The notes beneath the pieces are model-generated. The model did no database searches and had not been told where the DNA came from. It saw only the letters and a list, made by a program, of their open reading frames with translations. Positions 35,088 to 44,190 of a stretch of DNA of 64,000 nucleotides are shown one piece after another (positions within the stretch are counted from its first letter, which is position 1; the number at the start of each line of letters is the position of its first letter). Made by a program: the position numbers and the translations under genes. The stretch lies in assembly GCF_001010285.1 (NCBI RefSeq), contig NZ_CP011104.1, forward strand, positions 806,001-870,000, written 5' to 3'. The DNA comes from Photorhabdus thracensis (GTDB taxonomy: Bacteria; Pseudomonadota; Gammaproteobacteria; Enterobacterales; Enterobacteriaceae).

Positions 35088-36092
35088 ATGCAAAACGTTA
35101 CGCTTATTGGTATCGATCTCGGTAAACATTCCTTCCATGTCCACTGTCAGGACAGGCAGGGTAACGCCCTGCTGCGTAAGAAGTTTTCCCGCACTCAGCT
35201 TATTAATTTTCTCGGTTCCTGCAAGGCTGCAACCGTAGTGATGGAGTCCTGCGGTGGGGCGCACTTTATGGCTCGCCGGATCGCTGATTTAGGCCATGAG
35301 GCAAAGCTGATTTCTCCGCAGTTCGTCCGTCCTTTTGTTAAGAGTAACAAGAACGATTTTGTCGATGCTGAAGCTATCTGCGAGGCAGCTTCCCGGCCCT
35401 CCATGCGCTTTGTGCCCCCCCGCACAGAAGACCAACAGGCGATGGCCGCCCTCCATCGCGTCAGAGACTCACTGATACGGCAACGCGTTAAAACCACCAA
35501 TCAGATGCACGCTTTTTTGCTGGAGTTCGGCGTCAGTCTGCCGCGCGGTATTGCCGTGATACGACGTCTGGCCGCTGTGCTGGAAGAAAATGACTTTCCG
35601 CCTTATCTGGCAAGGGTTCTGAGCAGACTCCACAGTCATTATGTTTACCTCAGCGGAGAAATTGAGGAAGTCGATAAGGAACTGAAAACGCATCTGGTGG
35701 AAGATGAAACCGCGCAACGCCTGCTGACCATTCCTGGCGTTGGGCCGGTAACGGCGAGTCTGTTAGCCATGCGGCTGGGGGACGGTAAAAACTATGCCAG
35801 CAGCCGTGACTTTGCGGCTTCAACAGGGCTGGTTCCCCGCCAGTACAGCACGGGTGGAAAAACGACACTGATGGGCATCAGCAAGCGGGGTGATAAAAAT
35901 CTGAGGCGGCTGCTGGTACAGTGTGCCAGGGTCTTTATGCAGCGGCTGGAGCATAATCCAGGGCGTCTGGCAGAGTGGGTGAACAGGCAGCTTGCCCGCC
36001 ATCACTCGAACGTTGTGGCGTGCGCACTGGCGAATAAACTGGCACGAATAGCCTGGGCCGTTACGGCACATCAGACGGTGTTCATTAAATAA
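35088..36092 (+). CDS. IS110/IS1111-family transposase (DEDD recombinase)
   Basis: Bridge-RNA-guided recombinase of the element. ATG 35088 after GAGGGAACC gives 334 residues; the upstream extension to 35043 is not needed. The N-terminal DEDD RuvC-like domain is visible: GIDLGKHSFHVH (Asp), VVMESCGGAH (Glu) and KNDFVDAEAI (Asp pair). The C-terminal Tnp domain has IPGVGPVTA and ASTGLVPRQYSTGGK with the conserved Ser-Gly-Gly-type motif that supplies the catalytic serine. Intact and of usual length, hence perhaps active. Confidence 0.93.
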   Translation: MQNVTLIGIDLGKHSFHVHCQDRQGNALLRKKFSRTQLINFLGSCKAATVVMESCGGAHFMARRIADLGHEAKLISPQFVRPFVKSNKNDFVDAEAICEAASRPSMRFVPPRTEDQQAMAALHRVRDSLIRQRVKTTNQMHAFLLEFGVSLPRGIAVIRRLAAVLEENDFPPYLARVLSRLHSHYVYLSGEIEEVDKELKTHLVEDETAQRLLTIPGVGPVTASLLAMRLGDGKNYASSRDFAASTGLVPRQYSTGGKTTLMGISKRGDKNLRRLLVQCARVFMQRLEHNPGRLAEWVNRQLARHHSNVVACALANKLARIAWAVTAHQTVFIK

Positions 36093-36346
36093 AAGAGCCA
36101 ACGAAAAACTGCGTTAGCTCAGTAAGTTAAGCAGTTACCATCTGGTTTTGCGACGACAGATAATTGATGACATGAACGGCATATCGGCCTGCTGATGAAC
36201 CTGATATAAAAAATGGCTCTCTGAAGCCGACCGGTTTTTAAGGTTCGGCAGGCACGGAACTCATCGTGGCGCGGGCATGACTGCTCACCAGACGCCGAAT
36301 AGATTTACGCAAGCCCACCATACATCAAAATTTGTGTTGCAAAAAC
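36093..36346 (+). ncRNA. Candidate bridge RNA (seekRNA) region of IS1111-type element
   Basis: In IS1111-group elements the guide RNA lies in the long non-coding stretch after the transposase. This 254-base stretch has no gene and several possible stems, for example around CCGACCGGTTTTTAAGGTTCGG (36219-36240). The call rests on position and family knowledge; its ends are not defined. Confidence 0.5.
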
Positions 36347-36360
36347 GGGGGTGACCATAG

Positions 36361-36756
36361 ATTTTTATAAGAAAAACCCTGACAGTGTAGCCATTTATTC
36401 ATGCCTGGAATGCTAAAGGTAATATTCCAGAGCTGAGTAACATAGGCCACGATTTCATGTGTGTGATGGAAAAGATTTTGAGATAAGTGGTTGATTAAAA
36501 AATCAGTTTGCTTTCAAGAAAGTAAACTATCAGACCCCCATTATCAGATTTAAGTTTACCTTGATTGAGGTAATCGCTGATATAGCGGTCAACGGTGGTC
36601 TGATGGAGCCGCAATACCTGGGCTATCATCACGGAACTCCCCCCCTTCAGAAGCCAGAAGGATAGCTTTTATTCTATCACGTACCTGACCATCACGAGTT
36701 GTGTCGTGAAGACGTTCAAGTTTGATTTTTTGTTCTGATGTGATAAATATTTTCAT
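36361..36756 (-). pseudogene. IS630-family transposase remnant, N-terminal part
   Basis: Starts MKIFITSEQKIKLERLHDTT and then breaks at a run of seven G after LLASEG. The next frame continues SSVMIAQVLRLHQTTVDRYISDY (HTH), and a further shift leads to FLINHLSQNLFHHTHEIVAYV and WLHCQGFSYKN, where the IS1111-type element interrupts it. Several frame breaks show that it was already decayed or has decayed since. Confidence 0.82.
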
Positions 36757-36792
36757 GGCAAGAATAATGATCTCCATTTCGTATAAAATCAA

Positions 36793-37311
36793 GCATCTTC
36801 AATGATTACGGGTATATATCCTATTCGACGCTCCATATTGCAAAGAGGAGCATAGAAAAACAGTTTCTCATATCCGTCAACGTAAATCTCATCGTTTTTT
36901 CGATGTCGCCTGAACACAGATTAAAAAATTCTCAGAATTAAAAGAAGAAGTAAAATGCATTACTAAACATAAATATCAATATCCAACCAATAGATTAGAA
37001 TAATTTCCCAAGATTATACGGGGAAATTATATTTTCTACTGTAACTTTCTCCATATTACATTCTATTTAAGTACTTAATATATTAGCCATTGTAATATAT
37101 TGATGCAAAATAATTCTGTCACACTATAAAAGAGTACCTATTCTTAAATTCTCGATCGCATATTTAAAGCTTGTATAATTTAGCCTTGCTAATGACAAAT
37201 AAAAAACCAATCTGATCAACGTATCCCCGAAAATTATTTATTGGTAACGGAGAGTAATTACCTGTAACATACCAAAAGTGATAATGATTTGCATTTACAT
37301 TGTAAAATGGC
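36793..37311. other. AT-rich gap with control region of the fecIR operon
   Basis: No gene was found in these 519 bases. The last 40 bases hold a Fur box; the left part borders the IS630 remnant. Confidence 0.6.
37280..37298. promoter_or_regulatory. Fur box
   Basis: GATAATGATTTGCATTTAC matches the 19-base Fur consensus at 14 positions, including the whole left GATAATGAT half and CATT. It ends 13 bases before the sigma factor start, where Fur-iron would block transcription when iron is plentiful. Confidence 0.72.
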
Positions 37312-37821
37312 ATGAAAATGACCGTTAATGCTTTAGATACTCAAAAGATCCAGTGGATGTACGTCCACAATCATGATTGGCTATTCCGTTGGCTTAAGCA
37401 TCGTCTTCACTGCGATGAAACCGCCGCAGACCTGGCTCAAGATACTTTTGTTAAATTACTTCGCTCGCCTCTGCCACAGCAGTTAAATGAACCTCGTGCC
37501 TATATCGTCACTATCGCTAAGGGGTTGATGATTAACTGGTATCGCCGTCGATCACTTGAACAATCCTATCTGGATCTGCTCGCCAGCCTGCCCGAGCAGC
37601 TTATTCCTGCACCAGAGCAGAGACTTATTATCCTCGAAACGCTTCAAGAAATTGATATGATGCTTAGTCAACTCCCCACGCCAGTGCAGACTGCCTTTTT
37701 GCTCTCCCAGATAGAGGGAATGAAATATGAAGATATTGCAAATCACATGAATATTTCACTATCTACGGTAAAACGCTATATGAAACAAGGTTTTTATCAG
37801 TGCCTGATAGCGATGGCATAG
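37312..37821 (+). CDS. FecI-type ECF sigma factor
   Basis: Iron-starvation sigma factor that directs RNA polymerase to a receptor promoter. The 169-residue protein has region 2 (about 15-80; DETAADLAQDTFVKLLR and AYIVTIAKGLMINWYRRR) and region 4 (about 110-165; TPVQTAFLLSQIEGMKYEDIANHMNISLSTVKRYM), both typical of FecI. The start is ATG 37312 or the ATG at 37318. It is followed after 12 bases by the fecR-like gene and then by a TonB receptor, the classical surface-signalling trio. Confidence 0.9.
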   Translation: MKMTVNALDTQKIQWMYVHNHDWLFRWLKHRLHCDETAADLAQDTFVKLLRSPLPQQLNEPRAYIVTIAKGLMINWYRRRSLEQSYLDLLASLPEQLIPAPEQRLIILETLQEIDMMLSQLPTPVQTAFLLSQIEGMKYEDIANHMNISLSTVKRYMKQGFYQCLIAMA

Positions 37822-37833
37822 AGAGATTGATAT

Positions 37834-38811
37834 ATGGCTTCCACCAATACATCTCACTCATTAAGTACAACCTCTGAAACGATACTTGCAGAAGCCGCAG
37901 AATGGCTGACCATTCTAAATGACAGTCACGTCAGCGAAGCTGACCGGGATGCCTGTGCCGCCTGGTGTGCACAAAGCCCAGAACATGCCCAAGCTTGGGA
38001 GCGTGCGCAATGCCTGTTAGCACGGTTACATCACCTGCCGCCTCATATCGCATCACCTTTGTTGAGCAATAAACGTCCCCTTGCCCGCCGCGAAGTCATC
38101 AGAAAACTCTCTCTTATGTTGTTAATACCGACTGGAGCATCGTTCTTCTGGCAATCCGATCAATTTAAGCTTCTAACTGGCGATTATCACACCGCTACAG
38201 GACAAATACAGCGCTGGTCATTGCCAGACAGCGGTCAGCTAACGTTAAACACACAAAGTTCAGCGGATGTTTATTACGACGATACCCAGCGGCTTGTTCA
38301 TTTAAAATTGGGGGAAATGTATATTGAAACCCATAAAGATAGCCACCAGCCGGTACGCCCATTTAAAGTACGAACCAAACAAGGCACTATTGTGGCGTTG
38401 GGTACAAAATTCAGCGTCCGCCAGCAAGCCTCCCACACTCAGGTGAAAATAGCAGAAGGGGCAGTTCGTATTATTCCAGATAATGGTTCACCACAAATAT
38501 TGTATGCCGGAGAAGCAACACATTTCACTCCGTTTGCCGTTTCCCCACCGCATCTCAGATCAGCAATATCACTAAGTTGGTTACAAGGTATGATAGTGGC
38601 TGATAATTTGCCGCTGGCAACGGTGATTGCTGACCTGAATCGCTATCGCTCCGGTGTGATCCGTTGTGATGATGCAGTGGCAAATCTGCGGGTTTCTGGC
38701 GCCTTTCCTATACGGGATACGGATTTGGCACTGCGTATGCTATTACAGACCTATCCGCTCTCAATGCGCAGCCTGACTCGCTACTGGATTACCCTCTATC
38801 CACCCAATTAA
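37834..38811 (+). CDS. FecR-type anti-sigma/signal transducer
   Basis: Inner-membrane partner that senses the loaded receptor and controls the ECF sigma factor. The 325-residue protein has an N-terminal cytoplasmic DUF4880 part (about 15-60: AEAAEWLTILNDSHVSEAD, WERAQ), a weak hydrophobic segment (about 90-106: LSLMLLIPTGASFFW), a periplasmic FecR domain (about 115-215) and a C-terminal receptor-contact region. The receptor gene follows after 72-87 bases. The weak membrane segment is usual for FecR. Confidence 0.9.
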   Translation: MASTNTSHSLSTTSETILAEAAEWLTILNDSHVSEADRDACAAWCAQSPEHAQAWERAQCLLARLHHLPPHIASPLLSNKRPLARREVIRKLSLMLLIPTGASFFWQSDQFKLLTGDYHTATGQIQRWSLPDSGQLTLNTQSSADVYYDDTQRLVHLKLGEMYIETHKDSHQPVRPFKVRTKQGTIVALGTKFSVRQQASHTQVKIAEGAVRIIPDNGSPQILYAGEATHFTPFAVSPPHLRSAISLSWLQGMIVADNLPLATVIADLNRYRSGVIRCDDAVANLRVSGAFPIRDTDLALRMLLQTYPLSMRSLTRYWITLYPPN

Positions 38812-38898
38812 TAAAAATAATTATTTTTACTGACACTTTTTTCAATCTCATACGGCATAGAGACAAAAGAAGCTTAAAAAGCGATGGAGAAATTGCTT

Positions 38899-41472
38899 AT
38901 GCCATATCATGTTAACTGTCAGGGATCACAACCACGCCGGCAGAAAAAGTCCTTAACTACATTGTTACTTCCATTGATGCTGCTGTCGGTACAGCCTATT
39001 TATGCGGCTACACAACCCGAGACCGTTTATTCCGTCAATATTCCGTCGGGGGCATTGGGAAATTCTTTGTCCCGTTTTGCGGCTCAAACAGGTACGGCGT
39101 TCTCCTTTGACCCGAATTTAACCAATGGACTGACAGCACCTTCACTAAACGGCAGCTTTACCGCCCATGAAGGTTTGGTACAACTGCTCACAGGCAGCCA
39201 TTTACAACTGTCCCAACGCACCAATGGCAGTTATACGTTAGTAAAAATAGTAAAAAATATGACCAAAAAAGGTGCAATAACACTGAGCCCCCTTGCGGTA
39301 ACAGGCAGTCGCGGGTACTCAGGTAATGAGCCATTACGTTTCGATAGCACCACCATCAAAGGTAAAGATATCGAAAAATTTGGTGTAATCCACCCTGTTG
39401 ATATATTTAAAACAACCCCAGGCGTATTGTCTGGTGAAGCACGCAGTTCAGGCAGCCTGGATGTGAATATACGGGGCCTGCAAGGACAAGGCCGGGTCTT
39501 AACCACTGTTGATGGCGCATCTAACCAGACTGCCCTGTATCGTGGTTATCAGGGTGTCTCCAATCGTTCCTTCATTGATCCCGATTTCATTGGCCGGGTA
39601 GACATCAGCAAAGGCCCGACAGGAAAAGGCGGTATGGGAGCCATTGGGGGTGTCGTGGAGATAAAAACCATCGAAGCCAGCGATATCCTGCTTGATGGGC
39701 AAAAAATCGGACTTCGTCTAAAGGGAAGTCTATTGAACAACCATTCTAATCCTGACGATTATCAACGTAATGACTGGCCATCCCCATCAAAAACCTCTCT
39801 CTTTGATGCCAGGAATCGAACCGGGAGTATTGTTTTCGCAGTGGCCGAACCTTCCTATGAATTGCTGTTTGGTGCTTCTCAGCGCAAACGTGGTAATTAC
39901 CATTCGGGTAAACACGGGCCAGGAGCCAGGGAACGTGGGATGCCGGGTTACCTGTGTCAAAGCGATCCGCAGGATTGCCTCATTCCACAATTCAGTGAAC
40001 AGATGGCAGGTTATTCGCTGTATGCAATGGGAGATGCCGTTCCTAACACTTCTGAAGATAGTCAATCGTTACTGGGTAAAGGAAAAATTCGTTTTGGTGA
40101 TGGTCATGAAATCTCCGCTATCGTTAGCCATTATCAAAATCTCTACGGAGAATCTTATGTCGCGGATATGGCAAACCTGAGCCAAACATTCATGATCTTA
40201 GATCAGGGTCCACTGACACGGCTCAACATGAACAGACACAGCCTCAATTATAAATGGGAGCCGTCATCAAATCCTTGGATTAATTTGGACATAGGCGTGT
40301 GGCAGACACGAGTTAACGATCGCCCCCGAACTTCAAATAATACCCTCGGCGATAAAAAATTCATGCGTACAGTAGGGATGAATCTGAGTAACACCTCATT
40401 ATTTGAGCTTTCAATGCAAGATATTGAGTTGAATTACGGGGCCAGCTTTATTCGTGAACGCACAGGCCCAAGCGAAGGAAAATGGGAGTATGCCGTTAAT
40501 CGGGAAGGAGAGCGTAAGGAAGGCCATCTTTTCCTAAACGGCAGCTATATGCTTACTGGACGCCTTACCTTAATGGGTGGATGGGATTACAAATCCTATC
40601 AAGTCGAAGATTATAGTCCAGTACCTTCTCTTCGTCGGAAACTGGCCTCAGGAAAAGTAAACAACAAGCAGGATCACGCTCATGGTTACTGGGCAGGCGC
40701 TAAATTTGAACTGAATAATGAAACTGCGCTACACGCCAAATATACCTATGCGCCACGCTTTCCATCAATGGTTGAAGGTATTCGTGGCTACATGATGAGT
40801 GTTGACGATTATATAAAACCTGAAATTTCAAAAAATATAGAATTCGGGCTGACATCACGTTTCCCGGGTGTGATTGCTGACAATGACAGTTTCGATATCA
40901 AAATATCCTACTTCGATAATCGGGTGAAAGACTATATCAACCGGTCATGGATGGATGATTACTGGAGTATGTATATCAGCAATATTAAAGCCGCGAAATT
41001 CGCAGGATTAGAATTAGCAAGTGTTTACCACAGTGATCATTTTGATGCGCGTTTATCTATGAATTACTATACGAAAGTCAGATTCTGTACTGAAAATGAA
41101 GGTTGTGTCGCTCGCAGCCTCCCTTCGGATTATGCCACTAACCATATTCCGCCTAAATATGCTGTATCACTCGATCTGACACGAAAATTTCTAGATGACA
41201 AAATGTCCATCAATGCAAGAGTCTCACATTATGGTCAACGATCTGTACCCGCAGCAAAACCGGAGCAAGGTTCCGCTCCCCTGCTGGCCCCCATTATTTG
41301 GCGACCCGCAACGGTGGCAGATATCTCTCTGACCGCCCGAATGAATAAACATGTCGAGTTTGAGTTTGGTGTGGATAATATCTTCGACAAATATTATATC
41401 CAGCCTCTCAGCCTAGGTTATATTCCATCGCCGGGAAGGACATTCCGTGCCGGGATCACAACTTACTTTTAA
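38899..41472 (+). CDS. TonB-dependent receptor with signalling (STN) domain
   Basis: Outer-membrane receptor that imports an iron source and signals to the FecR protein. I prefer ATG 38899, with GGAG nine bases upstream, over ATG 38884; the product has 857 residues. Order: signal peptide ending about AYAA-T, STN domain (about 45-95: IPSGALGNSLSRFAAQTG), plug (about 145-260: NIRGLQGQGRVLTTVDG) and a beta-barrel ending in aromatic Phe (RTFRAGITTYF). The substrate cannot be read from sequence; heme or hemophore uptake (HasR-like) is possible because FecIR-like pairs also control such receptors. A strong terminator follows. Confidence 0.88.
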   Translation: MPYHVNCQGSQPRRQKKSLTTLLLPLMLLSVQPIYAATQPETVYSVNIPSGALGNSLSRFAAQTGTAFSFDPNLTNGLTAPSLNGSFTAHEGLVQLLTGSHLQLSQRTNGSYTLVKIVKNMTKKGAITLSPLAVTGSRGYSGNEPLRFDSTTIKGKDIEKFGVIHPVDIFKTTPGVLSGEARSSGSLDVNIRGLQGQGRVLTTVDGASNQTALYRGYQGVSNRSFIDPDFIGRVDISKGPTGKGGMGAIGGVVEIKTIEASDILLDGQKIGLRLKGSLLNNHSNPDDYQRNDWPSPSKTSLFDARNRTGSIVFAVAEPSYELLFGASQRKRGNYHSGKHGPGARERGMPGYLCQSDPQDCLIPQFSEQMAGYSLYAMGDAVPNTSEDSQSLLGKGKIRFGDGHEISAIVSHYQNLYGESYVADMANLSQTFMILDQGPLTRLNMNRHSLNYKWEPSSNPWINLDIGVWQTRVNDRPRTSNNTLGDKKFMRTVGMNLSNTSLFELSMQDIELNYGASFIRERTGPSEGKWEYAVNREGERKEGHLFLNGSYMLTGRLTLMGGWDYKSYQVEDYSPVPSLRRKLASGKVNNKQDHAHGYWAGAKFELNNETALHAKYTYAPRFPSMVEGIRGYMMSVDDYIKPEISKNIEFGLTSRFPGVIADNDSFDIKISYFDNRVKDYINRSWMDDYWSMYISNIKAAKFAGLELASVYHSDHFDARLSMNYYTKVRFCTENEGCVARSLPSDYATNHIPPKYAVSLDLTRKFLDDKMSINARVSHYGQRSVPAAKPEQGSAPLLAPIIWRPATVADISLTARMNKHVEFEFGVDNIFDKYYIQPLSLGYIPSPGRTFRAGITTYF

Positions 41473-41488
41473 ATCAATTAGTTAAAAT

Positions 41489-41520
41489 AAAGGCATATCA
41501 CTGAGCTGATATGCCTTTTT
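41489..41520 (+). terminator. Intrinsic terminator of the fecIR-receptor operon
   Basis: AGGCATATCA (41491-41500) and TGATATGCCT (41507-41516) form a perfect 10-bp stem, extended by A-T pairs, with a 6-base loop and a T run after it. Confidence 0.92.
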
Positions 41521-42004
41521 CTGACAGAACCCTATTTATCCCCGTGAACACAGGGAACACTTTTCGATTCTATCCTTAATACATAAAAGATAAGGTCCAT
41601 TCCCGAAAATACGGAAAACACACACAAGTGGCTTATTTATAAATATCTTAATAGAATAAAAGTTTTACTAAGTTTTTAAAGGACTACATAGCAATAAATT
41701 TGAAAATCAAAACCAAATTTACAAATTAAATCCAAATTCTACCTATATAAGATTATAGAACGCACAAGTAATTAGTTTATTTAAGTTGTTATTATCAAGC
41801 CATTAATAAATATAATTTCAAATAAATCTACCAAATAATTTCGTTTTGACATTAACAATTCCCGCTTAATTTTAATATGTATCAAAATTTTTTTATCAAT
41901 ATAGGAAAACCATTCTTCCCTGATTGGATAAATTCCCCCTCCTAATTAGCCGTTTCCTGTATCTGACAACTCTTATTTCGAATAAAAACAGAATAACCAT
42001 GATA

Positions 42005-42131
42005 TATACCCTATAGATTTCAAGATGCATCGCGACAGCAAGGGAGCGAATCCCCGGGAGCATAGCGAACTATGTGACCGGGGTGAGCGAGTGCAACCAA
42101 CAAAGAGGCAACTTGAAAGATAACGGGTATA
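42005..42131. repeat. ERIC element, 127 bp
   Basis: Imperfect palindrome running from TATACCCTATAGATTTCAAG to CTTGAAAGATAACGGGTATA. The core GTGACCGGGGTGAGCG is the well-known ERIC2 segment, and the opposite arm CCCCGGGAGCATAG corresponds to ERIC1. The length, 127 bases, is the standard one. Confidence 0.9.
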
Positions 42132-42210
42132 AATATATTATTAATAGAAATACAGGGTGACTTTCAAATAAAAATAGTTCATCTTCAATTAATTACTTTA
42201 GAATGTTCCA

Positions 42211-42254
42211 ATGTAAAAATACATATCAACAAATGGGTGTTTATAATATATAAT
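42211..42254 (+). promoter_or_regulatory. Conserved upstream box of lectin gene 1
   Basis: The pattern AAAATACATATCAACA-AT-GG then TTTATAATATA is shared with similar boxes at 43967-44010, 45551-45590 and 47404-47449. TATAAT at 42242 looks like a -10; no good -35 is seen, so an activator may be needed. Confidence 0.5.
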
Positions 42255-42345
42255 TATATTTTCTTGACGCTCTACTGATCAAAATCTTACTTATTAAATT
42301 ACCATTTGATGAATCTGAAAGATTATTCTTTTATGAGGTATACAT

Positions 42346-43431
42346 ATGAAAATAAATTCTGCTGAAACATTAAATTTAAATAATGCCCGGAATTCCATGA
42401 CCGCGTTATCCGGAATTGTCTCGGTGGGAAAAAACGCCGATAATCGGCTCGAGGTTTTCGGAGTGGGTCCTGACAATGCCGTATGGCACAATTGGCAAAC
42501 GGTATCACATACAGGCACCACCGTATACGGTTGGAGCTCGCTTCAAGGAAAAGCGACCAGCAAACCCACCGTTTACCTCAGTTCAGACGGTCGATTGGAA
42601 GTATTCGTACGTGCCGCGGATAATGCGCTATGGCATAACTGGCAGTTCGCTCCCAATTCCGGTTGGTCAGGCTGGAATTCTTTAGGTGGCTGGATGACCA
42701 GCGACCCGGCGGTATGTATTAACTCTGATGATCGGCTTGAAGTCTTCGCGCGCGGCTCCAATAATGCTCTCTGGCGCATCCGGCAAACAGTTGCCCATCA
42801 CAATCATTGGTCAGACTGGGAGTCGCTAGGTGGCGTGATCACCAGCAACCCAGCAGTATTCAACTCCGATGGCCAGCTTAAGGTCTTTGCACGCGGTTCC
42901 GATAACGCACTCTGGTACATCCAGCAAACGGGACACTCTGGCTCGTGGTCAACATGGAGCTCATTAGGTGGCGAGATTACCAGCGATCCAGTGGTATTCA
43001 GCAACTATGATGGTCGGCTTGAGGTTTTTGCGCGCGGCACCGATAACGCTCTCTGGCACCTCTGGCAAAAGGAATACGCGGGTCCGTGGTCTAACTGGAG
43101 CTCATTAGGTGGCGAGCTCACCAGCGACCCAGAGGTAAATGTCAACTCTGATGGCCGGCTTGAGGTCTTTGCGCGCGGCGCCGATAACGCTCTCTGGCAC
43201 CTCTGGCAGACAGTAAAACGCTCTGGTTCTTGGTCTAACTGGTCCTCATTAGGTGGCGAGATTACCAGCGCCCCAGTGGTGACGAAGAGCGCTACCGGCC
43301 AGTTTGACGTCTTTGTACGCGGTACTAATAACGGACTCTGGATCATCCGGCAAACCGAACCATCCACACAATCGTGGACCACTTGGACATGCCTCGGCGG
43401 TTCTTTGATCAATGCTTCAGCAATCAAATAA
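42346..43431 (+). CDS. PLL-family seven-bladed beta-propeller lectin 1
   Basis: Carbohydrate-binding propeller of the PLL/PHL group; characterised members from Photorhabdus bind fucosylated glycans and act on insect immune responses. The 361 residues comprise a short variable N tail and seven ~47-residue repeats with the signature DGRLEVFxRGxDNALWHxxQ...W..W.SLGG.ITS.P. All seven blades keep the Trp after Ala-Leu (or Ala-Val). The first blade reads FGVGPDNAVW in place of F-x-R-G. No signal peptide is present, so export is by an unknown route or by lysis. RBS GAGG lies 9 bases before ATG 42346. It is the first of four tandem paralogues. Confidence 0.9.
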   Translation: MKINSAETLNLNNARNSMTALSGIVSVGKNADNRLEVFGVGPDNAVWHNWQTVSHTGTTVYGWSSLQGKATSKPTVYLSSDGRLEVFVRAADNALWHNWQFAPNSGWSGWNSLGGWMTSDPAVCINSDDRLEVFARGSNNALWRIRQTVAHHNHWSDWESLGGVITSNPAVFNSDGQLKVFARGSDNALWYIQQTGHSGSWSTWSSLGGEITSDPVVFSNYDGRLEVFARGTDNALWHLWQKEYAGPWSNWSSLGGELTSDPEVNVNSDGRLEVFARGADNALWHLWQTVKRSGSWSNWSSLGGEITSAPVVTKSATGQFDVFVRGTNNGLWIIRQTEPSTQSWTTWTCLGGSLINASAIK

Positions 43432-44190
43432 TCTGTAAGAATCCGGCTTTGCACAAGACGAACGTAACCTTCTGGCCTGATGCATAAAGAAAACATTCAC
43501 AGCCCCGCATCGGCCAGCTTATTCAGATCCTCACAATTTAACTCTATTGATTACAACCAAGTTTGCAGATCTCTTCCGATTTGAAAATCAAAACCGAACT
43601 TACAATTTAATTTAAAATTCCATCTATAAGTTTATAAAGCGTATAAGTAATTAGTTTATTTAAATTGTTATGATTGAATTATTAGTAAATATAGTTTCAA
43701 ATAAACTCACCAAATAATTACATTTCACCATTAACAGTTTCAATTTAATTTAAACATGTATCAGAATTCTTTTATCAATATGGAGAAAATTACTCTCCTA
43801 CCGGTTTGCCAAGGCTACCAACTTCATTAGCCATTTCCTGTACCTGACAGTTTTTATTTCGAATAAAAACAAAATAATCGTGATATGAATATAATATTAA
43901 TAGAAATACAGGGTGACTTTCAAATAAGAAATAGTTTATGTGTAATTAATCATTCTTAGATGATCGTATGCAAAAATACATATTAACACATAGGGTTTTA
44001 TAAAATAGAATCACGTTTGTTGGACACTTAATAAATTAAAAATTAGCTTCAAATAAAGTATTAATCATTTCTCTTCTTAATAAAAAACAATATGCATAAA
44101 TGAGAATATCAATCTACAAAATTAAATATCTCGTTCATTAAATTACTATCAAGTTAACCTGAAAAATTAATTTTTTAATAAGGCATACAT
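43432..44190. other. Duplicated AT-rich spacer between lectin genes 1 and 2
   Basis: Contains a downstream inverted repeat after gene 1 (CTGGCCTGATGC near 43472 with GCATCGGCCAG near 43507), a copy of the pre-array spacer (about 43578-43800) and the upstream box of gene 2 (43967-44010). No gene. Confidence 0.6.
43967..44010 (+). promoter_or_regulatory. Conserved upstream box of lectin gene 2
   Basis: CAAAAATACATATTAACACAT followed by AGGGTTTTATAAAATAGAAT; it aligns with the boxes before the other three lectin genes and lies about 180 bases before the start, as in genes 3 and 4. Confidence 0.5.

Larger units (their letters stand above)
35020..36365 (+). mobile_element. IS110-family (IS1111 group) element
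   Basis: Subterminal inverted repeats ATGGTCACCCCC (35026-35037) and GGGGGTGACCAT (36347-36358) are a perfect 12-base match, the hallmark of the IS1111 group. The exact outer ends are uncertain by a few bases because this family makes no clear target duplication. It is inserted in an older IS630-type transposase gene whose halves lie on each side. Confidence 0.82.
41521..42345. other. AT-rich spacer before lectin gene 1
   Basis: No gene. Holds an ERIC element (42005-42131) and the conserved upstream box of the lectin genes (42211-42254). Bases about 41690-41930 are a diverged copy of about 43578-43800 between lectin genes 1 and 2, so spacer and gene were duplicated together. Confidence 0.7.

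Noticed and set aside
36104-36140. tRNA-like start (GCGTTAGCTCAGTAAG)
   Set aside because: It resembles a D-arm, but no acceptor stem, anticodon arm or T arm can be formed; it lies in the non-coding part of the IS1111-type element.
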